Shown: positions 1-4,824 of the stretch, piece by piece | Position numbering within the stretch: the stretch's first letter is position 1 | Layout: every line of letters starts with the position of its first letter | Assembly (NCBI GenBank): GCA_002449335.1 | Contig: DKDL01000115.1 | Coordinates: 35,652 to 43,259 of the forward strand | Direction: 5' to 3' | Length of the DNA: 7,608 nt | Source: Succinatimonas sp. UBA6849 | GTDB lineage: Bacteria; Pseudomonadota; Gammaproteobacteria; Enterobacterales; Succinivibrionaceae | Position numbers and translations under genes: made by a program | The notes under the pieces: model-generated | What the model was told of the DNA's origin: nothing | The model's input: only the letters and a program-made list of their open reading frames with translations | Database searches by the model: none

Positions 1-1
1 T

Positions 2-235
2 CAAGACTCTGAAACAGGAAAAAGATACATCAATCAAAAGAGTTCGAGCAACAATATTCTGTTGTTCGTAAGAGAGTTTAAAGAAGATTCTCTTGGAACT
101 CAGCCGTATACCTTTTTGGGAAAAGCAGAGCATGAATGGCATTCTGGCAACAAACCTATGAGTGTGATTTGGAAATTAGAGAAACCTATTCCTGCAAAAT
201 TTATAAAGAAAACAAGCAAAATGTTAGCTATGTAA
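2..235 (+). CDS. C-terminal end of a DUF3427-type helicase-family protein (5' end outside window)
   Basis: The frame is open from the first complete codon at position 2 to TAA at 233-235, giving 77 residues with no start, so this is the tail of a longer gene. Visible landmarks are LLFVREFKED, then PYTFLGKAEHEWHSG, then KPMSVIWKLEKPIPAKF. This run of FVRE, YTFLG, PMS-x-x-W-x-L and PIP is what I recall as the end of the DUF3427 domain. In known proteins DUF3427 closes large superfamily II DEAD/DEAH helicases that often carry an N-terminal phospholipase-D-like nuclease domain. Neither helicase motifs nor nuclease domain lie in the window, so those parts are inferred from family architecture. The NUDIX gene begins 37 nt downstream on the same strand with no terminator between, so the two are probably cotranscribed. 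Such helicases are common in accessory and defence islands. The assignment rests on motif memory, not a search. Confidence 0.62.
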   Translation, partial: QDSETGKRYINQKSSSNNILLFVREFKEDSLGTQPYTFLGKAEHEWHSGNKPMSVIWKLEKPIPAKFIKKTSKMLAM

Positions 236-272
236 TTTTAGTGAAGGAATGAAAATTAGGAAATAAATTCGT

Positions 273-674
273 ATGAAAACAATTAACGTAGTTGCCGCAA
301 TCATTATTAAAGACAACAAGATCTTCGCTACACAGCGTGGCTATGGTGAGTTCAAAGATGGCTGGGAATTCCCTGGTGGTAAAGTAGAGCAGGGGGAAGC
401 TCCAGAAAACGCCATCGTACGAGAGATTAAAGAAGAATTAGATACCGTAATTGAAGTAATAGAATACTTTGATACTGTAGAGTATGACTATCCAAACTTT
501 CATTTATCTATGAAGTGCTATATCTGTACAGTTGTCTCCGGAAAATTGGAGCTTTTAGAGCATGAAGCTGCCAAGTGGCTTGATAAGGATTCTCTAGACT
601 CGGTTGCATGGTTACCAGCTGATCTTGGTTTAGTTGATAAGCTAAAAGATTATCTGTCAAAAAATCGTTCATAA
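273..674 (+). CDS. NUDIX (deoxy)nucleoside triphosphate pyrophosphohydrolase, MutT-like
   Basis: This 133-residue protein is the normal size for a stand-alone NUDIX hydrolase, which cleaves nucleoside diphosphate derivatives (typically dNTPs or oxidised dNTPs) to the monophosphate and pyrophosphate using Mg2+. The NUDIX box is complete: G36, five residues, E42, seven residues, R50-E51, I52, K53, E54-E55-L56. The Glu residues of R-E-x-x-E-E are the metal ligands. After EEL, where MutT has Gly, this protein has Asp57. The fold start (VVAAIII, residues 6-12) and the FPGGK loop before the box are also present. ATG273 has a modest AGGA at 258-261, 11 nt upstream. The gene follows the DUF3427 protein by 37 nt, and I recall such helicases often having a NUDIX neighbour, so the role may be linked to that protein and not to general 8-oxo-dGTP clearance. 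Substrate cannot be read from sequence. Two hairpins follow at 729-782. Confidence 0.9.
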   Translation: MKTINVVAAIIIKDNKIFATQRGYGEFKDGWEFPGGKVEQGEAPENAIVREIKEELDTVIEVIEYFDTVEYDYPNFHLSMKCYICTVVSGKLELLEHEAAKWLDKDSLDSVAWLPADLGLVDKLKDYLSKNRS

Positions 675-728
675 TACTGACAAAGCAAATGACAGACCTC
701 AAAAGTATTGTCTTTTAACTTTAGGATG

Positions 729-754
729 TTGTACCTGCTGTTTTGCAGGTACAA
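729..754. terminator. Perfect 10-bp inverted repeat after the NUDIX gene
   Basis: Arms 729-738 (TTGTACCTGC) and 745-754 (GCAGGTACAA) pair perfectly around a 6-nt loop, TGTTTT. The hairpin begins 54 nt past the NUDIX stop. On the + strand it is followed by A-rich rather than T-rich sequence, so it is not a classical intrinsic terminator by itself. It may act as a 3'-end stabilising stem or together with the second hairpin 6 nt further on. Confidence 0.5.
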
Positions 755-760
755 ACAAAT

Positions 761-782
761 AAGGTCCTATTTCTAGGACCTT
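761..782. terminator. Bidirectional terminator between convergent NUDIX and SieB-like genes
   Basis: Arms 761-769 (AAGGTCCTA) and 774-782 (TAGGACCTT) form a perfect 9-bp stem with a TTTC loop. Read on the minus strand, the stem lies 22 nt after the SieB-like stop codon and is followed by the T-rich ATTTGTTTGT, a good intrinsic terminator. Read on the plus strand it is followed by GTTTGG, which is weaker. The convergent gene arrangement fits a shared terminator. Confidence 0.7.
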
Positions 783-804
783 GTTTGGAGTACATTATGG
801 AATA

Positions 805-1464
805 TTAAGCTGCTACGTCGTTGCTTGGCTTGTCCTTAGGATCATTGCCTTTGTACAACTGATTTACTGAACGTGAACCGATGAATACGCGGTTGGTCTG
901 AATTGCTTTCTCTCTAGCATAATCAGGTCTTGAGTTCATAATCTGTGAAATCTGCTCCTCGCTCATTTTACCTAAGGTTAAACCGATTGCTTTGTAGGTG
1001 ATATATGGACGAGCTTCTTTAGAGATAATGATCTGTGCTTTAGCTGTTACATCATCCACAACATTAACAATCTTTAACACACCGTCGTCAATCAGGTTTC
1101 TAACGGTAGGTTCTGTTACAGGTAAGGTTAAAACTGACTTTCTCTGTAATACATACTCACGTAATAGAGCGCGTTCAGCAAAGTCTAAAGTCTCAACAGC
1201 CTTTTCAACTTTTTCTTGAATTCTCTTGACGCTGTTTTTTCTGCGTAAAAGTGTAGTTACTGAGAAAACTGCCTGAGAAATGAAGTTTGAAATTTCAATT
1301 ATCAGAGCGAAATATAAAAAGATCTTATTGGATTCAATACGGTCGGCAAATTCTGTTGATACGGCCTGCCAAGGTACAATTAACATTAAAACGGTCAGGC
1401 AGAATAACCACATCATAACAGTATTGATAGTCTTTAAAGCGGTATTTGAAACTTCGTGATTCAT
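805..1464 (-). CDS. SieB-like superinfection-exclusion family membrane protein
   Basis: The protein has 219 residues from the chosen start. The order is a short N-terminus, TM1 at about residues 14-32 (TVMMWLFCLTVLMLIVPW), an extracytoplasmic linker, TM2 at about 47-70, then a basic stop-transfer patch (LLRRKNSVKR). A cytoplasmic domain follows, containing LDFAERALLREYVLQ at about 93-107 and EPTVRNLIDDGVL at about 118-130. Two membrane spans, a basic stretch, an 'L-x-x-x-E-x-x-x-L-R-x-[FY]' helix and a winged-helix-like 'V-x-x-L-x-x-x-G-[VI]-L' segment match the layout of SieB proteins (lambdoid phage P22 and lambda; chromosomal homologues exist), which block growth of superinfecting phage from the inner membrane. 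About 70 residues after residue 150 go beyond the short phage form. The start at 1464 is preferred because GGAG (complement of 1471-1474) sits 6 nt upstream. The longer ATG at 1548 (247 residues) has no visible Shine-Dalgarno and adds a non-membrane segment. Family call is from pattern memory. Confidence 0.62.
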   Translation of the reverse strand: MNHEVSNTALKTINTVMMWLFCLTVLMLIVPWQAVSTEFADRIESNKIFLYFALIIEISNFISQAVFSVTTLLRRKNSVKRIQEKVEKAVETLDFAERALLREYVLQRKSVLTLPVTEPTVRNLIDDGVLKIVNVVDDVTAKAQIIISKEARPYITYKAIGLTLGKMSEEQISQIMNSRPDYAREKAIQTNRVFIGSRSVNQLYKGNDPKDKPSNDVAA

Positions 1465-1597
1465 AATAAACTCCAAAAATTGACGTATTTCCAAATGTAC
1501 TTTTACTGTTGCAATTGATGTGCCAAAACTAAAATCTTTCTTTAACATAGCGATTTATAAGGAGTTTTGTATTAATACATCATTAATGTGAGTTTCA

Positions 1598-1759
1598 ATG
1601 AAATTAATATCGTCAAGAAAATGATTAATTGAAGCGAAAATTAATGGTGGTTTTAGAAAATTTGATGACAGATCTTTGGCGAGGGAGTTAAACCGTCAAT
1701 TAATAGAAAAGGTAGAAAGTAATAGAGCAGATATAAAGTCAATTTTTAAGCACTTATAA
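1598..1759 (+). pseudogene. Possible degraded small ORF with an in-frame TGA
   Basis: ATG1598 opens a frame of eight codons (MKLISSRK), then TGA at 1622-1624. The same frame then stays open for 44 codons to TAA at 1757-1759. The second part contains a charged, helix-like stretch including SLARELNRQLIEKVESNR. No ATG, GTG or TTG start lies in the distal part before the helix, and no good Shine-Dalgarno precedes 1598. It may be a remnant of a small gene lost from the accessory region or just chance openness. I do not recognise a family. Confidence 0.2.
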
Positions 1760-1783
1760 ATTCCTCTAATACAGCTTCAATCC

Positions 1784-1813
1784 TTGAGAAAACCTAAGAC
1801 CTGATAATATAAG
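1784..1813 (+). promoter_or_regulatory. Candidate sigma-70 promoter for glnB
   Basis: TTGAGA (1784-1789) and TATAAG (1808-1813) each match the -35 and -10 consensus at five of six positions, with an 18-nt spacer. Transcription would begin near 1820, giving a leader of about 115 nt before glnB. No sigma-54 type GG-N10-GC element was seen at a suitable position. Confidence 0.4.
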
Positions 1814-1933
1814 TCATTCTATATTTGTGATAATTGCATTCTATTTAAGAGAAAATCACTAGGCTTAAGTGTTAGAATATGCAAACAGCCTAGCAGGCGC
1901 ACAATAATAACTTTCACAGGTTAGGATAAAAAA

Positions 1934-2272
1934 ATGAAAAAGATTTCAGCGATTATCAAACCATTCAAATTAGACGACGTTCGTGAAGCTTTAAGTTCAA
2001 AAGGCATTTCTGGTATGACCGTATCAGAGGTTAAAGGCTTTGGTAGACAGAAAGGTCATACTGAGCTTTACAGAGGTGCTGAGTACGTAGTTGATTTTTT
2101 ACCAAAAGCTAAGATTGAGCTTGTAGTAAAAGATGAGGATGTTGATCTATGTATTGAAGCCATCACAGAAGGTGCTCATACAGGTAAGATCGGCGATGGT
2201 AAGATTTTCGTATCAGATGTAGAGCGCGTGATCAGAATTCGTACTGGTGAAGAAGGCGACGACGCTATTTAA
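1934..2272 (+). CDS. glnB: Nitrogen regulatory protein PII
   Basis: This 112-residue protein has exactly the canonical PII length. PII is a trimeric signal integrator that binds ATP/ADP and 2-oxoglutarate and, through its T-loop, controls partners such as the glutamine synthetase adenylyltransferase and NtrB, depending on uridylylation by GlnD. The T-loop signature YRGAEY (residues 46-51) places the uridylylated Tyr at position 51, with Lys58 following. The B-loop TGKIGDGKIFV (83-93) and the C-terminal Arg101 and Arg103 are the nucleotide-binding elements. The Shine-Dalgarno AGGA (1923-1926) lies 7 nt before ATG. No amtB gene follows directly, so glnB fits better than glnK, though the two paralogues are hard to separate by sequence. 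The downstream lipoprotein gene begins 39 nt after the stop without a terminator. Confidence 0.95.
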   Translation: MKKISAIIKPFKLDDVREALSSKGISGMTVSEVKGFGRQKGHTELYRGAEYVVDFLPKAKIELVVKDEDVDLCIEAITEGAHTGKIGDGKIFVSDVERVIRIRTGEEGDDAI

Positions 2273-2311
2273 TTCTGGTAATAAATCATATTGGATACAT
2301 TAAGACTTACT

Positions 2312-2902
2312 ATGCAGAAGAGACTTTCCCTAAAAAGTATCGCACTAACCGTATTTAGCTTGGCGGTGATGACAGGCTGTACTACTACACCACCTTCTAA
2401 TACAGAGAATCTATGCTCTATTTTTCAGGAGAAGGATAGCTGGTATGTTGATGCTCACGATGTACATCGTAAGTATGGTGTGCCTATCAATGTAGCTATG
2501 TCTATCATGGCTCAGGAATCTGGCTTTAGAGAAGATGCTCAGCCTCCAATGCGTTGGTTCTTATTTATCCCTTATGGAAGAGGAAGCTCTGCATACGGTT
2601 ATGCCCAGGCTCAAGATCCTGTTTGGGATGACTACGTAGATGATGAAGGCTCATTCTTCTCATCACGTTCCAACTTTAAAGACTCATTAGACTTTATTGG
2701 CTGGTACATGACCAAAACCAAAAAGACTAATGGTGTAAAGTTAACTGATGCTTTTAATCAGTATTTAAATTATCATGAAGGTTGGTCAGGTTACAGAAAG
2801 GGAACCTATAAAGGCAAGGATTGGCTGATTAAAGTAGCTAGACAGGTTTATAACCGCTCTCAAAACTATAAATATCAGTTACAGCGTTGCAATCTATACT
2901 AG
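2312..2902 (+). CDS. Lipoprotein with SLT (lytic transglycosylase-like) domain
   Basis: From ATG2312 the product is 196 residues. Residues 1-22 are a lipoprotein signal: basic MQKRLSLK, a hydrophobic core, and lipobox VMTGC with lipidated Cys23. No Asp follows Cys23, so outer-membrane sorting is likely. The rest resembles soluble lytic transglycosylase folds. AMSIMAQESGF carries the presumed catalytic Glu69 in the E-S motif. SSAYGYAQAQDPVWDDY (about 92-108) corresponds to the G-[LY]-[MA]-Q motif. NYHEGWSGY (153-161) corresponds to the third motif. Such enzymes cleave the MurNAc-GlcNAc bond of peptidoglycan to form 1,6-anhydro ends. The AQPP-x-RWFL-x-IPYGR insert is shared, as I recall, with a small family of gammaproteobacterial lipoproteins. 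No clear Shine-Dalgarno precedes ATG2312. An upstream in-frame TTG (2291) is possible but also lacks one. Translation may depend on coupling to glnB. Confidence 0.75.
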   Translation: MQKRLSLKSIALTVFSLAVMTGCTTTPPSNTENLCSIFQEKDSWYVDAHDVHRKYGVPINVAMSIMAQESGFREDAQPPMRWFLFIPYGRGSSAYGYAQAQDPVWDDYVDDEGSFFSSRSNFKDSLDFIGWYMTKTKKTNGVKLTDAFNQYLNYHEGWSGYRKGTYKGKDWLIKVARQVYNRSQNYKYQLQRCNLY

Positions 2903-2928
2903 TATATAGTTAAAAGACCACGTTATAT

Positions 2929-2956
2929 TTGAACACTTGTATTAGAAAAATACATA
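2929..2956 (+). promoter_or_regulatory. Weak candidate promoter for luxS
   Basis: TTGAAC (2929-2934) matches the -35 consensus well, and TACATA (2951-2956) is a poor -10 at 16-nt spacing. It sits 15 nt before luxS, leaving a very short leader. A 6-bp inverted repeat (TGTATT 2938-2943, AATACA 2949-2954) overlaps it. Read-through from glnB is an alternative source of luxS mRNA. Confidence 0.22.
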
Positions 2957-2971
2957 AAGAAGGATATAAAA

Positions 2972-3487
2972 ATGCCATTAGTAGATAGTTTTTTAGTAGA
3001 CCATACCATTATGCCAGCTCCTTCAGTAAGACTAGCTAAAGTGATGAAAACTCCTTTAGGCGATGAGATTGAAGTTTGGGATCTACGCATTAAGAAACCT
3101 AACCAAGGTATGATGCCTGAAAAAGGAATCCATACCTTTGAGCACTTCTTTGCAGGCTTCATGCGAGAGCATTTAAATGAGAAAGGTGTGGTGGAAGTAA
3201 TTGATATTTCACCTATGGGCTGTAAGACTGGCTTCTATATGAGCCTTATTGGTAAAGCTGATGCAGGCAAAGTTGCTGATGCTTTTAGAGCTTCAATGGA
3301 AGATATCTATTCTTTACCTGAAGGTACTGTAGTTCCTGCATCAAACCCATACCAGTGCGGTTCATGCAAACTACATTCTTTAGAAGAAGCTAAAGATATT
3401 GCTAAAGAAGTATTAGATAAGGGCATTGTGATTACCTTATCTGAGGATATCGCTTTAGATCCTGCAAAAATTAAGGATTTAGCATAG
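2972..3487 (+). CDS. luxS: S-ribosylhomocysteine lyase (AI-2 synthase)
   Basis: This 171-residue protein is the usual length for LuxS, which splits S-ribosylhomocysteine into homocysteine and 4,5-dihydroxy-2,3-pentanedione, the precursor of autoinducer 2, in the cytoplasm as a homodimer. The Fe2+/Zn2+ ligands are visible: H54 and H58 in HTFEH and C129 in YQCGSC (C128 in E. coli numbering). The catalytic Cys84 is in SPMGCKTGFY, and E57 lies in the same metal motif. The start is firm: AAGAAGGAT places AGGA (2961-2964) 7 nt before ATG, and residues MPLVDSFLVDHT match the family N-terminus. The last base of its TAG is the first base of the gmhB GTG, indicating translational coupling. The reaction belongs to the activated methyl cycle. 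Whether AI-2 is used as a signal here cannot be seen, since no receptor or lsr genes are in the window. Confidence 0.97.
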   Translation: MPLVDSFLVDHTIMPAPSVRLAKVMKTPLGDEIEVWDLRIKKPNQGMMPEKGIHTFEHFFAGFMREHLNEKGVVEVIDISPMGCKTGFYMSLIGKADAGKVADAFRASMEDIYSLPEGTVVPASNPYQCGSCKLHSLEEAKDIAKEVLDKGIVITLSEDIALDPAKIKDLA

Positions 3488-4041
3488 TGAGAAAAGCTGC
3501 CTTTTTTGATAGAGACGGTGTAATCAACATAGACTACGGCTTCGTCGGAAAAATAGAGAATTATGATCTGATTGAAGGCGTAGCTTCTTCATTAAAGGAA
3601 CTAAAAGATATGGGATATCTTTTAGTTCTTGTCACCAATCAGTCTGGTATTGCCAGAGGCAAATACACAGAATCAGATTTTTTTAAAGTAACTTCATTCA
3701 TGCAGGCAAATCTGTCTTTATATGATGCCTGTTTTGATGGAATTTACTTCTGCCCACATCATCCAGAAGCTCCTATAGAGAAATACCGTTGTATCTGCGA
3801 GTGCAGAAAACCTAAGAGCGGTATGTTCAAGAGTGCTGCAACAGATCTTGGGATTGATTTGAAGAAATCAATCATGATTGGAGATCATGCAAGTGATTTA
3901 ATCGCAGCTAAAGGCGCTGGAATTTCAAATTTATATCTAGTTGGCGAGCACGTTGAGACCGAAAAAAGCAAAATTCCAGGCGCAAAATGCCTGAAAGATC
4001 TAGTGCAAGTGGTAAAAATGCTCAAAAATGAAAATAAGTAA
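3487..4041 (+). CDS. gmhB: D-glycero-beta-D-manno-heptose 1,7-bisphosphate 7-phosphatase
   Basis: This is a 184-residue HAD-superfamily phosphatase (IIIA/GmhB type). It removes the C7 phosphate in the ADP-heptose pathway for the LPS inner core. Motif I FFDRDGVIN gives nucleophile Asp8 and acid/base Asp10. Motif II is VTNQSGIARG (Thr50). The phosphate-binding Lys is in CRKPKSGM (near 108-110). Motif IV is IGDHASDL (Asp133, with Asp137). A zinc-binding insert C89-P-H91-H and C104-E-C106 matches E. coli GmhB, with an extra Cys at 102. The start is GTG at 3487, overlapping the luxS TAG by one base. AAGGA (3473-3477) lies 9 nt upstream, and MRKAAFFDRDG begins as the family does. The histidinol-phosphatase HisB-N domain is the nearest alternative, but no his genes are nearby and the DYGFV segment supports GmhB. 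The gene ends just before a strong terminator. Confidence 0.9.
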   Translation: MRKAAFFDRDGVINIDYGFVGKIENYDLIEGVASSLKELKDMGYLLVLVTNQSGIARGKYTESDFFKVTSFMQANLSLYDACFDGIYFCPHHPEAPIEKYRCICECRKPKSGMFKSAATDLGIDLKKSIMIGDHASDLIAAKGAGISNLYLVGEHVETEKSKIPGAKCLKDLVQVVKMLKNENK

Positions 4042-4064
4042 CTAACATTTTACATAGAAAATAA

Positions 4065-4120
4065 ATAGCCAATGTGCTGAATATATCCTTATATTTCAGT
4101 ATGTTGGCTATAAATTTTTG
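4065..4120 (+). terminator. Intrinsic terminator after gmhB
   Basis: Arms 4065-4081 and 4095-4111 form a 17-bp stem, including three G-U pairs, around an AT-rich 13-nt loop. They are followed by AAATTTTTG and further T-rich sequence. The stem lies 23 nt past the gmhB stop. It is the first convincing terminator after glnB on this strand and closes the glnB-to-gmhB stretch. Confidence 0.78.
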
Positions 4121-4140
4121 TATTGTTTAATGATCATGAG

Positions 4141-4210
4141 AAAAATTTTTAAAAAAAATTTGTAAAAATTTTGAAATAAATGTGCCATTCGCAAATTTTG
4201 ATACTATAAT
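4141..4210 (+). promoter_or_regulatory. lpp promoter with upstream A/T tracts
   Basis: TATAAT at 4205-4210 is a perfect -10 box. No good -35 sits at 16-18 nt: TGTGCC at 4181-4186 is the closest by spacing and is poor, while TTGAAA at 4171-4176 is too far. Runs of A and T at 4141-4170 resemble an UP element that would recruit RNA polymerase alpha and compensate, in keeping with very strong lpp expression. Predicted start is near 4217. Confidence 0.65.
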
Positions 4211-4216
4211 TAGCAG

Positions 4217-4283
4217 TGTTCAAAGGAACAAAGGTTATGTTTGTTTGTTCCTATTATCTGTTTAAACAGTTTTGGAGATAAAA
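4217..4283 (+). promoter_or_regulatory. Structured lpp 5' leader with alternative hairpins
   Basis: Within the predicted leader, GAACA at 4226-4230 can pair upstream with TGTTC at 4217-4221 (5 bp, AAAG loop). Alternatively, the overlapping AGGAACAAA at 4224-4232 can pair downstream with TTTGTTCCT at 4244-4252 (9 bp, 11-nt loop). A perfect palindrome CTGTTTAAACAG follows at 4258-4269, just before the ribosome binding site GGAG (4274-4277). The 9-bp form should dominate. A role in mRNA stability or translation is inference. Confidence 0.45.
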
Positions 4284-4511
4284 ATGAATAAGTTCCAGGC
4301 TACTTTAGCTGTTGTTGCTTTAGGTTCATCAGTATTAGTTGGTTGTGCAAACACTTCTGCTTTAGAGTCAAAGTTAGACGCTATCGCAGCTGACGTTGAC
4401 GCTTTAAAGGCTCAGCAGTCAAAGTTAGCAAACGACGTTGCATTCGTTAAGTCAGACGCTGCACGTGCTAACGAGCGTTTAGACAACCTAGCTCGTCGTT
4501 ACAAGAAATAA
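4284..4511 (+). CDS. lpp: Major outer-membrane (Braun/murein) lipoprotein Lpp
   Basis: The product has 75 residues. Signal peptide MNKFQATLAVVALGSSVLVG ends in lipobox LVGC with lipidated Cys21. The mature 55 residues are an Ala/Asp/Lys-rich heptad coiled coil, as in trimeric Lpp, ending DAARANERLDNLARRYKK. The E. coli protein ends with DAARANQRLDNMATKYRK, and its C-terminal Lys is joined to peptidoglycan by L,D-transpeptidases. The final Lys here should serve the same role, tethering the outer membrane to the wall. The mature protein is three residues shorter than the 58 of E. coli, the shortfall lying before the conserved C-terminal 20. ATG4284 is chosen for GGAG 6 nt upstream. The in-frame TTG at 4272 would overlap that site. 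Codons are strongly biased (all four or so Arg codons CGT, Asn AAC, Asp GAC), unlike the AGA-rich neighbours, which signals very high expression. Confidence 0.95.
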   Translation: MNKFQATLAVVALGSSVLVGCANTSALESKLDAIAADVDALKAQQSKLANDVAFVKSDAARANERLDNLARRYKK

Positions 4512-4526
4512 TTTCTTGCAATGATT

Positions 4527-4555
4527 AAAAAAGGCCCACTTCGGTGGGCTTTTTT
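4527..4555 (+). terminator. Intrinsic terminator of lpp (UUCG tetraloop)
   Basis: GCCCAC (4534-4539) and GTGGGC (4544-4549) enclose the very stable tetraloop TTCG. They are flanked by an A-run on the left (4527-4532) and six T residues on the right (4550-4555). It starts 15 nt after the lpp stop. The A-run makes it work in both directions. Confidence 0.95.
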
Positions 4556-4824
4556 ATGCCTGTTTCAAATCCAGATCAGATCTTATCAATCTCGTCAAGT
4601 TCAGTCTTTCCAAGTATTTCCTCCTAGCTTAAAACTATAAAATCCCTATCACATAAAGCGTATAAAATTAATCTAATTTATAAAAATATGTTAATATCGA
4701 TATAGTGATTGAAATTCATAATGCCGTCATTTTCAAACTTTTGGAAAATTTACTTTTCTACTACTAAAAAACTACATGTTCTGCGTTAAGCTTTACTTAT
4801 CAATGCGTTTTAAGGAGATAGCTA
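4556..4824. other. Intergenic region between lpp terminator and recC
   Basis: This stretch of 269 nt is AT-rich with no convincing gene. Possible recC promoter elements are weak: TTATAA (4678-4683) with TATAGT (4701-4706) at 17-nt spacing, or TTGGAA (4741-4746) with TACTAA (4762-4767) at 15 nt. A short minus-strand frame (4613 down to 4554, TTG start behind AGGAGG) would encode only 19 residues. The strong recC ribosome binding site AAGGAG is at 4812-4817. Confidence 0.5.

Larger units (their letters stand above)
1465..1933. other. Divergent intergenic region with repeated ATTAAT palindromes
   Basis: This gap separates the minus-strand SieB-like gene from plus-strand glnB. It contains the 5' extension of the SieB-like frame (to 1548), a perfect palindrome TGTATTAATACA at 1568-1579, six ATTAAT copies at 1571, 1582, 1603, 1624, 1640 and 1699, a stop-interrupted small ORF (1598-1759), and the likely glnB promoter (1784-1813). 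On the minus strand, TTGAAA (complement of 1593-1598) with TAATAC (complement of 1569-1574; 18-nt spacer) is a possible weak promoter for the SieB-like gene, overlapping the palindrome. No tRNA- or rRNA-like sequence was noticed. Confidence 0.6.

Noticed and set aside
508..702. Minus-strand open frame of 64 codons
   Set aside because: It lies largely antisense to the NUDIX gene, whose motifs are complete, and shows no recognisable domain.
998..1219. Plus-strand open frame of 73 codons
   Set aside because: It is entirely antisense within the SieB-like gene, and its Ser/Thr-rich product has no visible motif.
1465..1548. 28-residue N-terminal extension of the SieB-like protein starting at 1548
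   Set aside because: No Shine-Dalgarno precedes 1548, while the internal ATG at 1464 has GGAG at ideal spacing and gives the expected short N-terminus before TM1.
2291..2311. TTG start for the lipoprotein, seven codons upstream
   Set aside because: It has no ribosome binding site and would put extra polar residues before a signal peptide that is already normal from ATG2312. It is not fully excluded.
2895..2906. Palindrome TATACTAGTATA over the lipoprotein stop, considered as a terminator
   Set aside because: The stem is almost all A-T, has no loop of useful size and no T-run after it.
2923..3162. Minus-strand open frame of 79 codons over luxS
   Set aside because: It is a shadow of luxS, which is unambiguous on the plus strand.
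4272..4283. TTG start for lpp, four codons upstream
   Set aside because: It overlaps the GGAG ribosome binding site of ATG4284. The Lpp signal peptide fits the ATG start.
4554..4613. 19-codon minus-strand frame with TTG start behind AGGAGG
   Set aside because: The Shine-Dalgarno is striking, but the frame is very short, ends inside the lpp terminator, and has no recognisable product or promoter.
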